Origin: an uncultured Lachnospiraceae bacterium
Lineage (GTDB): Bacteria > Bacillota > Clostridia > Lachnospirales > Lachnospiraceae
Assembly (NCBI GenBank): GCA_947626415.1
Contig: CANQSA010000004.1
Location: forward strand, 1 to 64,000
Direction of reading: 5' to 3'
DNA: 64,000 nt
Below are positions 1-9,284 of this stretch, piece after piece. The position numbers were made by a program, and so were the translations under genes. Position 1 is the first letter of the stretch; every line of letters begins with the position of its first letter. A model generated the notes under the pieces. It had not been told where the DNA came from and did not search any database. It saw nothing but the letters and a program-made list of their open reading frames with translations.

Positions 1-86
1 TCCACAGTATCTTAAACAGTATAGCACAAAGACCTTGGAGAGGGTCTATAAACACTACTACTATATAATACGAGGAGGAAACACAG
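1..86. other. leader/intergenic segment before rpoZ
   Basis: There is no complete gene here. A reading frame entering from the left could end at the TAA at 13-15. The upstream gene in related genomes is often gmk, but too little is visible to say. GAGGAGG at 72-78 is the rpoZ ribosome-binding site. A TATAAT string at 64-69 lacks a -35 element at a usable distance, so I do not call a promoter. Confidence 0.4.
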
Positions 87-404
87 ATGTTACATCCGTC
101 TTATTCAGATTTAATGAAGGTAGTAAACAGTGAGGTAGAGGAAGGCCACGAAAAGGTTGTAAACAGCCGGTATTCCATCGTGATCGCTACGGCGAAGCGC
201 GCAAGGCAGATCGTTGCCGGCTCCGACGCGTCAACTCCGCTTAAGGCGCGCAAGAAGCCGTTGTCTATGGCGGTAGAGGAACTGTATGACGGCAAGATCC
301 GCATTTTACCGGAAGAGGAAGAAGCGGAAGCGGAAACGGCAGAGGCTGCGGAAGCAGAAACTGAGGAAACGGCGGAAGCAGCGGATACGGCCGAAGCAGA
401 ATGA
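87..404 (+). CDS. rpoZ: DNA-directed RNA polymerase subunit omega
   Basis: This is the small omega subunit, which helps assemble and stabilise RNA polymerase around beta-prime. The N-terminal part (residues about 1-75) carries the family pattern: a start resembling LHPSYSDLM, then NSRYSIVIATAKRARQI, then a segment ending in the 'MAVEEL-DGKI' block. The last 30 or so residues are an Ala/Glu low-complexity tail that is not part of the conserved fold. The ATG follows a strong GAGGAGG. The stop overlaps the start of rimO (ATGA-type overlap at 401-404), so the two are translationally coupled. At 105 residues it is longer than many omega subunits because of the acidic tail. Confidence 0.93.
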   Translation: MLHPSYSDLMKVVNSEVEEGHEKVVNSRYSIVIATAKRARQIVAGSDASTPLKARKKPLSMAVEELYDGKIRILPEEEEAEAETAEAAEAETEETAEAADTAEAE

Positions 405-1747
405 TGAATATTTTATTTATTTCGCTTGGATGCGATAAGAATCTGGTGGATTCGGAAAAGATGCTGGGACAGCTTTACGACCGCGGTTATACCTTTACGG
501 ACGACGAGCAGGAGGCGGATATCATTATTGTCAATACCTGCTGCTTTATTCACGATGCCAAGGAAGAAAGCATCAATACGCTTCTTGAAATGGCCAGGTT
601 AAAGGAGACCGGCCGGTGTAAGGTTCTGATCGCCGCAGGCTGTCTGGCGCAGCGCTACCGGAAGGAGATCCGGGAAGAGATCCCCGAAGTGGACGGTCTG
701 GTAGGAACCAGTGCTTTTGACGCCATTTGGCAGGTGATTACGGAGACCTTAAAAAAGGGCAGGGGCGAGGCATTTGCCGATCTGAACCGGCTGCCGCTCT
801 CTGCGGGGAAGCGGATCGTAACGACCGGCGGCTATTATGCGTATTTAAAAATTGCCGAGGGCTGCGACAAGCACTGTACATATTGTGCCATCCCGGGCGT
901 CCGGGGAGGCTATCGGAGCGTTCCGATGGAGGAACTTCTCGCAGAAGCGAAAAATCTGGCGTCGCAGGGCGTCAGGGAACTGATCCTGGTGGCGCAGGAA
1001 ACCACGCTTTACGGTACGGATCTGTACGGCAATAAGCAGCTGCCCCGACTGCTCCGGGAATTGTGCCGGATCGACGGACTGGTATGGATCCGTATTTTAT
1101 ACTGTTATCCGGAAGAGATCACCGATGAACTGATCGATGTGATCGCGGAAGAAAAAAAGATCTGTCATTATCTGGATATTCCGATTCAGCATGCCAGCGA
1201 CGCGGTCTTAAAACGAATGGGGCGCAGAACAAACCAGAAGCAGCTGCGCGCGGTCATCGGTAAACTGCGGGAACGAATCCCGGATATCGTGCTGCGAACG
1301 ACACTGATCTCCGGATTTCCCGGGGAGACCGAGGAAGATCATGCACAGATCCTGCAGTTTGTAGACGAAATGGAATTTGAACGTCTGGGTGTTTTTCCTT
1401 ATTCGGAAGAAGAAAATACACCGGCGGCAGAGATGCCGGATCAGATCCCGGAAGAAGTCCGGGAAGCCAGAAGGGATGCGATCATGGAACTGCAGCAGGA
1501 GATTGTCTTTGCCCGGGGAGAAGAACTGATCGGACAGCGCTTTCTGGTGATGATAGAAGGCAAACTGGCAGACGAGCATGCCTATATCGGCAGGACTTAT
1601 ATGGACGCGCCTTCCGTAGACGGCAGTCTGTTTGTGCAGACATCGAAAGAACTGCTGACGGGAGACATGATCGCCGTGGAGGTAACCGGCTCGGCAGACT
1701 ATGATCTGATCGGAATCCCGGTGGATGAATTAGAAACAGACAGATAA
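401..1747 (+). CDS. rimO: ribosomal protein S12 methylthiotransferase
   Basis: This radical-SAM enzyme adds a methylthio group to the conserved aspartate of ribosomal protein S12. The N-terminal UPF0004 domain provides three cysteines for the auxiliary 4Fe-4S cluster (Cys11, Cys47, Cys81). The radical-SAM motif CxxxCxxC is at Cys155/159/162 within EGCDKHCTYC. A C-terminal TRAM-like segment begins near residue 375. The 448-residue length is normal. MiaB is the closest relative, but the start 'ISLGCDKNLVDSE' is typical of RimO. A second in-frame ATG at 404 could equally be the start. The gene is coupled to rpoZ upstream and followed 15 bp later by pgsA. Confidence 0.95.
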   Translation: MMNILFISLGCDKNLVDSEKMLGQLYDRGYTFTDDEQEADIIIVNTCCFIHDAKEESINTLLEMARLKETGRCKVLIAAGCLAQRYRKEIREEIPEVDGLVGTSAFDAIWQVITETLKKGRGEAFADLNRLPLSAGKRIVTTGGYYAYLKIAEGCDKHCTYCAIPGVRGGYRSVPMEELLAEAKNLASQGVRELILVAQETTLYGTDLYGNKQLPRLLRELCRIDGLVWIRILYCYPEEITDELIDVIAEEKKICHYLDIPIQHASDAVLKRMGRRTNQKQLRAVIGKLRERIPDIVLRTTLISGFPGETEEDHAQILQFVDEMEFERLGVFPYSEEENTPAAEMPDQIPEEVREARRDAIMELQQEIVFARGEELIGQRFLVMIEGKLADEHAYIGRTYMDAPSVDGSLFVQTSKELLTGDMIAVEVTGSADYDLIGIPVDELETDR

Positions 1748-1762
1748 GAAAAGGAGTATCAT

Positions 1763-2305
1763 ATGAATTTACCAAATAAACTAACGGTTATGAGAGTGTG
1801 TCTGATTCCGTTTTTTATATTATTTATGCTGGCTGACCTGTTTGGTACGGCAGACCGTTATATCGCGGTTTTGATTTTTATCGTTGCCAGCCTGACGGAT
1901 CTGTTGGATGGCAATATTGCCAGAAAATACAATCTGGTTACCAATTTCGGTAAATTTATGGACCCGTTAGCGGATAAACTGCTGGTGGGCGCGGCGCTGA
2001 TCTGCTTATCAGGCGTTAAGATCCCGGTCTGGATCGTAATTATCATAATCAGCCGGGAGTTTATCATCAGCGGACTGCGTCTGGTGGCGGCTGACTGCGG
2101 TCAGGTGCTGGCGGCAAGCTGGTGGGGCAAATGGAAAACAGCGATACAGATGGTAATGATCATCGTTTTGATCCTGGATTTTCCGGGGATATTCTTTGAA
2201 GTAATCGAACAGATCCTGATCTATGTTTCCCTGGCACTGACGATCATTTCGATGATGGATTATCTGCTGAAGAACAAACATGTTTTAATGGATGAAAAAA
2301 AATAA
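1763..2305 (+). CDS. pgsA: CDP-diacylglycerol-glycerol-3-phosphate 3-phosphatidyltransferase
   Basis: This integral-membrane enzyme makes phosphatidylglycerol phosphate from CDP-diacylglycerol and glycerol-3-phosphate, the entry to anionic phospholipids. The CDP-alcohol phosphotransferase signature is complete: D46, D49-G50, A53-R54, G63, D67 and D71 with the standard spacing. Several hydrophobic segments span the 180 residues, which is the usual family length. AAGGAG lies a few bases ahead of the ATG. It follows rimO in what looks like one operon. The assignment to pgsA rather than another CDP-alcohol transferase rests on overall resemblance and position. Confidence 0.93.
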   Translation: MNLPNKLTVMRVCLIPFFILFMLADLFGTADRYIAVLIFIVASLTDLLDGNIARKYNLVTNFGKFMDPLADKLLVGAALICLSGVKIPVWIVIIIISREFIISGLRLVAADCGQVLAASWWGKWKTAIQMVMIIVLILDFPGIFFEVIEQILIYVSLALTIISMMDYLLKNKHVLMDEKK

Positions 2306-2336
2306 GGAAATATATGAGACACTGGGAGGAATGACC

Positions 2337-3620
2337 ATGACAGCATACGGTGAAATGAGCAAAGCGCAACTGTTGGAAGAGCAAAAAAACCTGATGAAGG
2401 CTTATGAGGAAGTCAAGGCAAAAGGCATGAAGCTGGATATGTCCAGAGGAAAGCCGGGAAAAGAGCAGCTGGATCTCTCCATGGGAATGTTCGATGTCCT
2501 GCCGATTGACCATGAAATGGTTGGCGAACAGGGAATGGACTGCCGGAATTATGGCGTTTTGGACGGCATTATTGAGGCAAAGCGGCTTTTAAGCGAGATG
2601 ATGGAGTGCCCGACAGATAATATTTTAATTTACGGAAATTCCAGCCTGAACATTATGTATGATACCGTTTCCCGGAGCATGACGCACGGCGTGATGGGAA
2701 GTACCCCCTGGTGTAAGCTGGATCAGGTAAAGTTTCTCTGCCCGGTACCGGGTTATGACAGGCATTTTGCCATTACCGAATGGTTCGGCATCGAGATGAT
2801 CAATGTCCCGATGAATGAAAGCGGTCCGGATATGGATATGGTGGAGCGGCTGGTATCCACAGATCCGGCGATCAAAGGAATCTGGTGCGTACCCAAATAT
2901 TCCAATCCGTCCGGCATTTCCTATTCCGATGAAACGGTTCGCAGGATGGCAGCGCTGAAGCCGGCGGCAGAGGATTTCCGGCTGTACTGGGACAACGCGT
3001 ACTGTATTCATCATTTGTATGATGATGATCAGGATGTGGTTCTGGAGATCCTGGAAGAATGTAAAAAGGCCGGGAATCCGGATATGGTATATAAATTCAG
3101 TTCTACTTCTAAGGTTACATTCCCGGGCTCCGGTCTGGCGGCGCTGGCAGCGTCAGAGGCTAATCTGGAGTTTATCAAGAAGCAGCTGACGATCCAGACC
3201 ATTGGGCACGATAAATTAAACCAGTTGCGGCATGTGAAGTTTTTCCAGAGCTACAGCGGTATGCGGGCTCATATGCGCAAGCATGCGGCAATCCTGCGTC
3301 CGAAATTTGAAGCGGTCTTAAACGTACTGGAACGGGAGATCGCTCCGCTTGGTATCGGTACCTGGAATCATCCGAAGGGCGGATATTTTATTTCCATGAA
3401 TACGATGCCCGGCTGCGCAAAGCGCGCGGTTGCTTTGTGCAAAGAAGCGGGTCTGATCCTGACGGCCGCAGGCGCGACCTATCCGTATGGCAAGGATCCG
3501 GAGGATTCCAATATCCGGATCGCGCCGTCTTTCCCTACACCGGAGGAACTGACGGAAGCTACGGAGGTTCTGTCGCTTTGTGTCCGGATCGCGGCGGTTG
3601 AAAAATTACTGGAAGCATAA
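2337..3620 (+). CDS. PLP-dependent aminotransferase, aspartate-aminotransferase-like (MocR-type fold family)
   Basis: This is a fold-type I aminotransferase of the subgroup that includes Corynebacterium-type aspartate aminotransferase. N190-PSG, D219 (pyridine-nitrogen contact) and the PLP-binding lysine K259 in SSTSK are visible, and an Arg near the C-terminus (SNIRIAPS) fits the substrate carboxylate. I chose the ATG at 2337 because GGGAGG (2324-2329) is 7 bases upstream. Longer starts at 2292 and 2331 lack a properly spaced site. The protein would be 427 residues. Substrate is inferred, probably aspartate/2-oxoglutarate. A terminator follows. Confidence 0.82.
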   Translation: MTAYGEMSKAQLLEEQKNLMKAYEEVKAKGMKLDMSRGKPGKEQLDLSMGMFDVLPIDHEMVGEQGMDCRNYGVLDGIIEAKRLLSEMMECPTDNILIYGNSSLNIMYDTVSRSMTHGVMGSTPWCKLDQVKFLCPVPGYDRHFAITEWFGIEMINVPMNESGPDMDMVERLVSTDPAIKGIWCVPKYSNPSGISYSDETVRRMAALKPAAEDFRLYWDNAYCIHHLYDDDQDVVLEILEECKKAGNPDMVYKFSSTSKVTFPGSGLAALAASEANLEFIKKQLTIQTIGHDKLNQLRHVKFFQSYSGMRAHMRKHAAILRPKFEAVLNVLEREIAPLGIGTWNHPKGGYFISMNTMPGCAKRAVALCKEAGLILTAAGATYPYGKDPEDSNIRIAPSFPTPEELTEATEVLSLCVRIAAVEKLLEA

Positions 3621-3641
3621 GAAAGTGCGGATTTGATAAAA

Positions 3642-3699
3642 AGATCTGTGCAGGCAGTATCATGTTCCTAATCGGGAAAATCTGCCGCACAGATTTTTA
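3642..3699 (+). terminator. Rho-independent terminator after the aminotransferase gene
   Basis: Arms ATCTGTGC-GGCAG (3644-3657, one bulged A) and CTGCC-GCACAGAT (3682-3694) pair, followed by a T-run. It separates the rpoZ operon from recA. Confidence 0.8.
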
Positions 3700-3712
3700 T
3701 TTAAATAAAATG

Positions 3713-3741
3713 TTGCACTAACTGAAAAAATGTTGTAGAAT
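3713..3741 (+). promoter_or_regulatory. upstream sigma-A-type promoter of recA
   Basis: TTGCAC (3713-3718), a 17-base spacer and TAGAAT (3736-3741). This is a plausible second, LexA-independent promoter because the SOS box lies about 100 bases downstream. It could still be blocked by LexA as a roadblock. Confidence 0.5.
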
Positions 3742-3801
3742 AGAATTATCATCTTCCTGTAATTCATTTTCATTCCGGTTGGCATTTAATGAAAATAACA
3801 G

Positions 3802-3830
3802 TTGACTTTTGAATGAAAATACGTTACCAT
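3802..3830 (+). promoter_or_regulatory. recA proximal promoter
   Basis: TTGACT (3802-3807), a 17-base spacer and TACCAT (3825-3830). Transcription would start near 3837, immediately before the SOS box, so bound LexA would cover the start site. Confidence 0.7.
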
Positions 3831-3842
3831 AAAACAAGGAAA

Positions 3843-3856
3843 CGAACATTCGTTCG
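3843..3856 (+). promoter_or_regulatory. LexA (SOS) operator of recA
   Basis: CGAACATTCGTTCG is a perfect match to the Firmicute/Cheo-box form GAAC-N4-GTTC with flanking C and G. It sits just downstream of the proximal promoter, so recA-recX is expected to be DNA-damage inducible. Confidence 0.92.
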
Positions 3857-3874
3857 AGACAAGGAGAACAAGAT

Positions 3875-4903
3875 ATGGATAAGAAGGATAAACTGAAGGC
3901 ACTCGACGCCGCAATCGCGCAGATCGAGAAGGACTATGGAAAGGGCGCCGTAATGAAGCTGGGAGATCCCGGCGCTAAGATGGAGATCGAGACGGTACCG
4001 ACCGGATCTTTGAGTCTGGATGTGGCACTTGGCTTGGGCGGAATTCCCAAGGGCAGGATCATTGAGATCTATGGACCGGAGTCCAGCGGCAAGACAACCG
4101 TGGCGCTTCATATGATCGCGGAAGTGCAGAAGCGCGGCGGGATCGCAGGCTTTATTGACGCGGAGCATGCACTGGATCCGGTATATGCCAGGGCGATCGG
4201 CGTGGATATTGATAATTTATATATCTCACAGCCGGATTTTGGAGAACAGGCCTTGGAGATCACGGAGACTATGGTCCGTTCCGGCGCGATTGATATTGTG
4301 ATCGTGGATTCTGTCGCGGCGCTGGTACCGAAGGCGGAGATCGACGGAGAGATGGGCGACAGCCATATGGGACTGCAGGCCCGCCTGATGTCTCAGGCTC
4401 TGCGGAAGCTGACCGGTATTATCAATAAGACCAACTGTTCGATTGTGTTCATCAATCAGCTTCGTCAGAAGATCGGCGTTATGTTTGGAAATCCGGAGAC
4501 AACGACCGGCGGCGTGGCGCTGAAGTTTTACGCTTCGATCCGGATGGACGTCCGGCGGATCGAGACGCTGAAGTCCGGCGGAGAAGTGATCGGGAACCGG
4601 GCCAGAGTCAAGGTGATTAAGAATAAGATCGCGCCTCCGTTTAAAGAAGCAGAATTTGACATCATGTTCGGAAAGGGAATTTCCAAAGAAGGAGATGTAC
4701 TGGATCTGGCGGCAGATCTCGGAATCGTGAATAAGAGCGGAGCGTGGTATGCGTATCGGGATGCCAAGATCGGTCAGGGACGGGAGAATGCTAAGCTATA
4801 CCTGCAGGAGAATCCGGAAGTTATGGCTGAGATCGAGCGGGCTGTCCGGGAAAAATACGGGTTGAATACAGAAGAGAGTCAGAATGAACCGGCAGATCAG
4901 TAA
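3875..4903 (+). CDS. recA: recombinase RecA
   Basis: RecA forms ATP-dependent filaments on single-stranded DNA for strand exchange and for stimulating LexA self-cleavage. Walker A is GPESSGKTT at residues 67-75, Walker B-like '[15 protein letters not shown]' follows, and the L2-region signature [20 protein letters not shown] is present. The 342-residue length is normal. AAGGAG at 3861-3866 precedes the ATG. A LexA operator and two promoters lie upstream. The last 20 bases overlap the start of recX in another frame, so the RecA modulator is translated from the same message. Confidence 0.98.
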   Translation: MDKKDKLKALDAAIAQIEKDYGKGAVMKLGDPGAKMEIETVPTGSLSLDVALGLGGIPKGRIIEIYGPESSGKTTVALHMIAEVQKRGGIAGFIDAEHALDPVYARAIGVDIDNLYISQPDFGEQALEITETMVRSGAIDIVIVDSVAALVPKAEIDGEMGDSHMGLQARLMSQALRKLTGIINKTNCSIVFINQLRQKIGVMFGNPETTTGGVALKFYASIRMDVRRIETLKSGGEVIGNRARVKVIKNKIAPPFKEAEFDIMFGKGISKEGDVLDLAADLGIVNKSGAWYAYRDAKIGQGRENAKLYLQENPEVMAEIERAVREKYGLNTEESQNEPADQ

Positions 4904-5507
4904 GATAGAACCGGCAGATCGGCAGAAGCTGTCGGTATTTCTCAACGATGAATGGTATGCTTCTTTTTATAAAGGCGAAGTCCGGCGCCTGAAGCTGGAA
5001 CCCGGGATGGAATGGACAGACAGCCTGGAGGCGGAAGCCGAAGCGGTCCTGTACCGGCGCGGAAAAGATCGCGCGCTGTATCTTCTGCAGCAGAAAGCCT
5101 ATACAACAGCGGAACTGCAAAGGAAACTGCGCCAGAACGGCTATTCGGTCTCTGCAGTCGCCCGGATCCTGGAATTTCTTGAGACGTACGGTTTTACAGA
5201 CGACAGACAGTATGCGGAACAGTATATCCGAAGCCACAGTCGGAAAGAAAGCAGAAAGCAGATGAAGCAGAAACTGCTGCTGAAGGGGCTTCCCCGCTCG
5301 CTGATTGAAGCATTGCTGGAGGAATCGGAGGATTCCGAAGAAACGGCGATCCTGAGCCTTTTGGAGAAGCGGCTTCGGCACCGGGAACCGGCCGAACTGA
5401 GCCGGGATGAGATCCGAAAAGAACTTGCTTATCTGGGAAGCCGGGGATTTTCCTATGAAACGGCCAAAACCTGCATGCAGCGGTACCTGGGTTGGCGAAT
5501 TGAATAG
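4884..5507 (+). CDS. recX: recombination regulatory protein RecX
   Basis: RecX binds and modulates RecA filaments. The 207-residue protein has the family pattern of three-helix repeats: '[21 protein letters not shown]', then '[20 protein letters not shown]', then '[13 protein letters not shown]'. It starts inside the recA C-terminal codons (20 bp overlap), which is a common coupling for this pair and suggests fixed stoichiometry and shared SOS control. No terminator is evident after it; the next promoter (rny) follows within 30 bases. Confidence 0.93.
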   Translation: MNRQISKIEPADRQKLSVFLNDEWYASFYKGEVRRLKLEPGMEWTDSLEAEAEAVLYRRGKDRALYLLQQKAYTTAELQRKLRQNGYSVSAVARILEFLETYGFTDDRQYAEQYIRSHSRKESRKQMKQKLLLKGLPRSLIEALLEESEDSEETAILSLLEKRLRHREPAELSRDEIRKELAYLGSRGFSYETAKTCMQRYLGWRIE

Positions 5508-5534
5508 GCGCATCGTGTTTTTTGCGAAATTTTC

Positions 5535-5563
5535 TTGACAGGAACGGAAAAAAGATATAAAAT
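5535..5563 (+). promoter_or_regulatory. rny promoter
   Basis: TTGACA (5535-5540), a 17-base spacer and TAAAAT (5558-5563), about 45 bases ahead of the GTG start. Confidence 0.7.
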
Positions 5564-5613
5564 TTTTTATGTTGTAGTAGTGTACAATGAAAATTAAATA
5601 AGGAGGTGCTCCT

Positions 5614-7170
5614 GTGACAGGCAGTATAATTACTATTATTGTATGCGTAATTTTACTATGCATTGCCATTCCAGTTACATGGTTTGCTGCAGTCAGCTAT
5701 CGCAAGAAGGTTGTAGAGAAACAGATTGGATCTGCTGAGGCAAAGGCAAGGGAAATAATAGATGATGCTTTGAAAGTTGCAGAGACGAAGAAGCGCGAGG
5801 CCCTTTTGGAAGCGAAGGAAGAGTCTATCAAGACGAAGAATGAGCTGGAAAAGGAAGTTCGTGAACGCCGGACGGAAGTACAGCGTTACGAGAAGCGCGT
5901 TTTAGCCAAAGAAGAAGCTTTGGACCGGAAGACCAGTGCCGTAGAAAAGAAAGAGAACGCACTGTACGCCAAAGAAGAAGAAGTGGCTAAGATGAAAGAA
6001 GAAGTTTCAAAACTGAACGAGCAGCGTATACAGGAATTAGAGAGAATCTCTGGTTTAACCTCCGAACAAGCAAAAGATCTTTTATTACAAACTGTTGAAG
6101 ATGAAGTCAAGCATGATGCTGCAAAATTAATCAAAGAATCAGAAGCGAGAGCAAAGGAAGAGGCGGATAAGAAAGCGAAGGAATATGTAATTACGGCAAT
6201 TCAGAAATGTGCCGCCGATCATGTTACAGAATCTACGATTTCGGTTGTCCAGCTTCCGAATGACGAAATGAAAGGAAGGATCATCGGGCGTGAAGGACGG
6301 AATATCCGAACGCTGGAGACGATGACAGGCGTGGATCTGATCATTGACGATACGCCGGAAGCTGTTATTTTGTCAGGTTTTGATCCAATGCGGCGGGATG
6401 TCGCAAGAATTGCTCTTGAGAAACTGATTGTCGATGGGAGAATCCATCCGGCAAGAATTGAAGAAATGGTTGAGAAGGCAAAACGGGAAGTAGATGCCTT
6501 GATCAAAGAGGAAGGTGAGAATGCCGCTATTGAAGTAGGCGTACATGGTATACATCCGGAATTGATCCGCCTGTTAGGTAAGATGCGTTATCGTACAAGC
6601 TTTGGTCAGAATGCGTTAAAGCATTCCATAGAAGTTGCCCAGCTGTCCGGTTTACTGGCAGGGGAACTGGGACTGGACGTTCGTCTTGCTAAGCGGGCAG
6701 GATTGCTCCATGATATCGGGAAATCCGTAGATCATGAAGTAGAGGGCTCCCATATTCAGATCGGCGTGGACCTGTGCCGCAAGTACAAGGAATCCGCGGT
6801 CGTTATTAATGCGGTAGAATCCCATCATGGTGATGTAGAACCCCAATCTTTGATTGCTTGTATCGTACAGGCTGCCGACACGATTTCAGCGGCAAGACCG
6901 GGTGCAAGGAGAGAGACATTAGAGACTTATGCCAACAGATTAAAACAGTTAGAAGACATTGCGGACGCATTTAAGGGCGTTGAAAAATCTTTTGCTATTC
7001 AGGCAGGACGAGAGATTCGAATTATGGTAGTGCCGGAACAGGTTTCAGACGCGGATATGGTATTGCTTGCAAGGGATATTGCAAAGCAGATCGAGTCTGA
7101 ATTAGAGTATCCGGGACAGATTAAAGTCAACGTAATCCGGGAATCCCGAATTACGGATTATGCAAAGTAA
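5614..7170 (+). CDS. rny: ribonuclease Y
   Basis: RNase Y is the membrane-anchored endonuclease that starts mRNA decay in many Firmicutes. Residues 1-25 form a transmembrane anchor. A long charged coiled coil runs to about residue 190, followed by a KH domain ([15 protein letters not shown]) and an HD domain with the catalytic pair in [12 protein letters not shown]. The 518-residue length is typical. The start is GTG, supported by AAGGAGGTG at 5600-5608 with good spacing. It has its own promoter and is followed by a terminator, so it appears monocistronic. Confidence 0.96.
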   Translation: MTGSIITIIVCVILLCIAIPVTWFAAVSYRKKVVEKQIGSAEAKAREIIDDALKVAETKKREALLEAKEESIKTKNELEKEVRERRTEVQRYEKRVLAKEEALDRKTSAVEKKENALYAKEEEVAKMKEEVSKLNEQRIQELERISGLTSEQAKDLLLQTVEDEVKHDAAKLIKESEARAKEEADKKAKEYVITAIQKCAADHVTESTISVVQLPNDEMKGRIIGREGRNIRTLETMTGVDLIIDDTPEAVILSGFDPMRRDVARIALEKLIVDGRIHPARIEEMVEKAKREVDALIKEEGENAAIEVGVHGIHPELIRLLGKMRYRTSFGQNALKHSIEVAQLSGLLAGELGLDVRLAKRAGLLHDIGKSVDHEVEGSHIQIGVDLCRKYKESAVVINAVESHHGDVEPQSLIACIVQAADTISAARPGARRETLETYANRLKQLEDIADAFKGVEKSFAIQAGREIRIMVVPEQVSDADMVLLARDIAKQIESELEYPGQIKVNVIRESRITDYAK

Positions 7171-7173
7171 ACG

Positions 7174-7209
7174 AAAGGGAACAATGGGTAACCGTTGTTC
7201 CTTTTTTTG
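7174..7209 (+). terminator. Rho-independent terminator after rny
   Basis: GGAACAATGG (7178-7187), loop GTAA, CCGTTGTTCC (7192-7201), one G-U pair, then seven T. Confidence 0.88.
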
Positions 7210-7238
7210 TTGAGATAACTCCGAAAATGTGTTATGAT
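7210..7238 (+). promoter_or_regulatory. proC promoter
   Basis: TTGAGA (7210-7215), a 17-base spacer and TATGAT (7233-7238), abutting the rny terminator. Confidence 0.72.
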
Positions 7239-7286
7239 AAATAAAAGATAAGTTTAACCGGATTAAACTGGAGAAAGGACAAGACT

Positions 7287-8087
7287 ATGGCAAAGATAGG
7301 ATTTATTGGAATGGGAAACATGGGACATGCGATGCTGCAGGGCGCCCTGAAAGTTTTTGATAAAAGCGAGATCATTTTTTCAGACGCCAATGAGAATCGG
7401 ATGAAAAAAGTATCGGCAGAAACAGGGGTAGAGTATGTACTCTCTAATGCGGAGTGCGCGAATGAGGCGAAGTATGTGGTGCTGGCGGTGAAACCGCAGT
7501 TTTTTGAATCCGTGATTCAGAATATCGTCAATATCGTGACACCGCAGCATGTAGTGATTACGATTGCGGCCGGAATTACCAGGGCATATCTGCAGAAAGC
7601 ACTCGGCCCTGAGATCCGGATCGTGCGGGCGATGCCCAATACGCCGGCTCTTTTGGGAGAAGGAATGACCGGGATTGTATATGACCGGAATGCGCTGAAT
7701 TTTGAGGAACAGGATACGATCAAAAAGCTTTTTAACGCGATCGGAAAGGCAAAGAAGGTGGAAGAAAGCCTGATGAATACCGTAACCTGCGCCAGCGGCA
7801 GTTCACCGGCCTATGTATATATGTTTATTGAGGCGCTTGCGGACAGCGTAGTAAAATACGGTATGCCGCGTGCGGAAGCCTATGAATATGTGGCGCAGAC
7901 GGTGCTGGGCGCAGCCAAAATGGTACTGGAGACCAAGGCACATCCGGGCATTTTAAAGGATATGGTATGCTCTCCCGGCGGAACTACGATCGCGGCTGTG
8001 GAAGCTCTGGAAGCGTACGGATTCCGCAATGCGGTCATGAAGGCAACGGACGCCTGCTATGAAAAAGCAAAAAGTCTGGAAGGTTAA
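7287..8087 (+). CDS. proC: pyrroline-5-carboxylate reductase
   Basis: This enzyme catalyses the last step of proline synthesis, NAD(P)H-dependent reduction of 1-pyrroline-5-carboxylate. The N-terminal Rossmann motif is IGFIGMGNMGHAML. The C-terminal P5CR signature includes 'SGSSPAYVYMFIEALAD' and 'MVCSPGGTTIAAVEALE'. At 266 residues it is normal length. It has a dedicated promoter and is followed 40 bases later by a NUDIX gene in the same direction. Confidence 0.96.
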   Translation: MAKIGFIGMGNMGHAMLQGALKVFDKSEIIFSDANENRMKKVSAETGVEYVLSNAECANEAKYVVLAVKPQFFESVIQNIVNIVTPQHVVITIAAGITRAYLQKALGPEIRIVRAMPNTPALLGEGMTGIVYDRNALNFEEQDTIKKLFNAIGKAKKVEESLMNTVTCASGSSPAYVYMFIEALADSVVKYGMPRAEAYEYVAQTVLGAAKMVLETKAHPGILKDMVCSPGGTTIAAVEALEAYGFRNAVMKATDACYEKAKSLEG

Positions 8088-8127
8088 GAAGGATAAAGAG
8101 AAAACAAACAGGCACGGAGGTTGGCAT

Positions 8128-8664
8128 ATGGAAGAATTTAAACGGCAGAAAAGGGAATTGTTGTATAAAGGCGCGATTATTGACGTTTACAGAGATTATG
8201 TGGAAACGCCTGCCGGAACGACGGCAGAGTGGGATTTTATCGGACACAGGGGAGCAGGTGCGGTGGTTCCGGTAACGCATGACGGAAAGATCCTGATGGT
8301 CCGGCAGTGGAGAAACGCGCTGGACCGTTATACGCTGGAAGTGCCGGCAGGAGGACTTTACAGTGTACAGGAGACCACCCGGGAATGCGCGAAGCGGGAA
8401 CTGGAAGAAGAGACCGGCTATAAGTCCAATTCTCTGGAATATCTGATCTCCATTCGGACGGCTGTGGCATTCTGCAATGAGAAGATCGATATTTATGTGG
8501 CAACAGACCTGGAACCCAGCGTACAGAATCTGGATGCGGATGAATTTATCCGTGTTGAGGAACATTCCATAGAGGAACTGAAAGAAATGATCTATGCCGG
8601 CACGATACAGGATTCCAAGACGATCAGCGCGCTGCTGGCATACGACTGTAAATACAACAGATAG
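8128..8664 (+). CDS. NUDIX hydrolase, ADP-ribose pyrophosphatase type
   Basis: Probably hydrolyses ADP-ribose to AMP and ribose-5-phosphate. The NUDIX box is complete: Gly-x5-Glu-x7-Arg-Glu-x2-Glu-Glu-x-Gly, running from GLYSVQE to RELEEETGY. I start at the ATG at 8128 because CGGAGG (8115-8120) is 7 bases upstream. A start at 8059 would add a Lys-rich extension overlapping proC. The protein is 178 residues, usual for the ADPRase subgroup (NudF-like). Lying next to a SpoIIM-like gene matches the B. subtilis nudF-spoIIM neighbourhood. Confidence 0.88.
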   Translation: MEEFKRQKRELLYKGAIIDVYRDYVETPAGTTAEWDFIGHRGAGAVVPVTHDGKILMVRQWRNALDRYTLEVPAGGLYSVQETTRECAKRELEEETGYKSNSLEYLISIRTAVAFCNEKIDIYVATDLEPSVQNLDADEFIRVEEHSIEELKEMIYAGTIQDSKTISALLAYDCKYNR

Positions 8665-8725
8665 AAATATTTTTTCGGATACAGGCATACATATGGTAGT
8701 AAAATCGGAAAAGGAAGTATGCTGT

Positions 8726-9283
8726 ATGCCGGGAAAAGAAAAAGCGCATTTTATCGCGGCGCTGTTTGTGGGAATTGCCGCGGCACTGTTATTTGTATTT
8801 TTATACGCAGGGGAACAGGTGGCGGAGCTGGCCGACTATTTTTCACTGACAGGCAGAAGGATCAGGGAACTTTCTCTCGATTACCACCGTTTTTTCCTGA
8901 TGGTGCTGCAGATGCGGGGGAAAGAATTTCTGCTGCTGTTTTTCCTGTCGATGATACGTTTTGGAAAAGGGATCCAGCTGTTGTACTGCGGATATTTTAC
9001 TTTTTCCCGAACGGTGATCCTGATGGGAATGAACTGTATTTTTGGCTGGAAAGGGATTCTGGTCTGGCTGGCTTATGAGATTCCGCATTTGTTCCTGTAC
9101 GGGTTTTCCGTCTTATATGTGATTACACAGCGGGAGCGGCTGCAGCAGATCTTATACAGAAAACACCCAATGTCAAAATGGTTTTTGGCATTGGGCGTAT
9201 ATATCATAGGGATCGGGTGCGGAATCCTGGCGGAAACCTTTTTAAACCCGATGGTGTTGAACTGGGTATTTGGAATTGTCTGA
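8726..9283 (+). CDS. spoIIM: SpoIIM-like membrane protein (probable stage II sporulation protein M)
   Basis: A 185-residue polytopic membrane protein with about five hydrophobic stretches. SpoIIM belongs with SpoIID and SpoIIP in the peptidoglycan-remodelling machine that drives engulfment. The evidence is a matching length, a matching hydrophobic layout (N-terminal segment, loop, then 'FLSMIRFGKGIQLL' with a run of membrane helices), and its position after a NUDIX gene as in B. subtilis. The start at 8726 has AAGGAAG 8 bases upstream; an ATG at 8693 is also in frame. Identity from sequence alone is moderate: another small membrane protein of the DUF95 superfamily remains possible. Confidence 0.6.
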   Translation: MPGKEKAHFIAALFVGIAAALLFVFLYAGEQVAELADYFSLTGRRIRELSLDYHRFFLMVLQMRGKEFLLLFFLSMIRFGKGIQLLYCGYFTFSRTVILMGMNCIFGWKGILVWLAYEIPHLFLYGFSVLYVITQRERLQQILYRKHPMSKWFLALGVYIIGIGCGILAETFLNPMVLNWVFGIV

Positions 9284-9284
9284 A

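Noticed and set aside
1..86. C-terminal end of gmk
   Set aside because: Too short to recognise in any frame; only a stop at 13-15 is possible.
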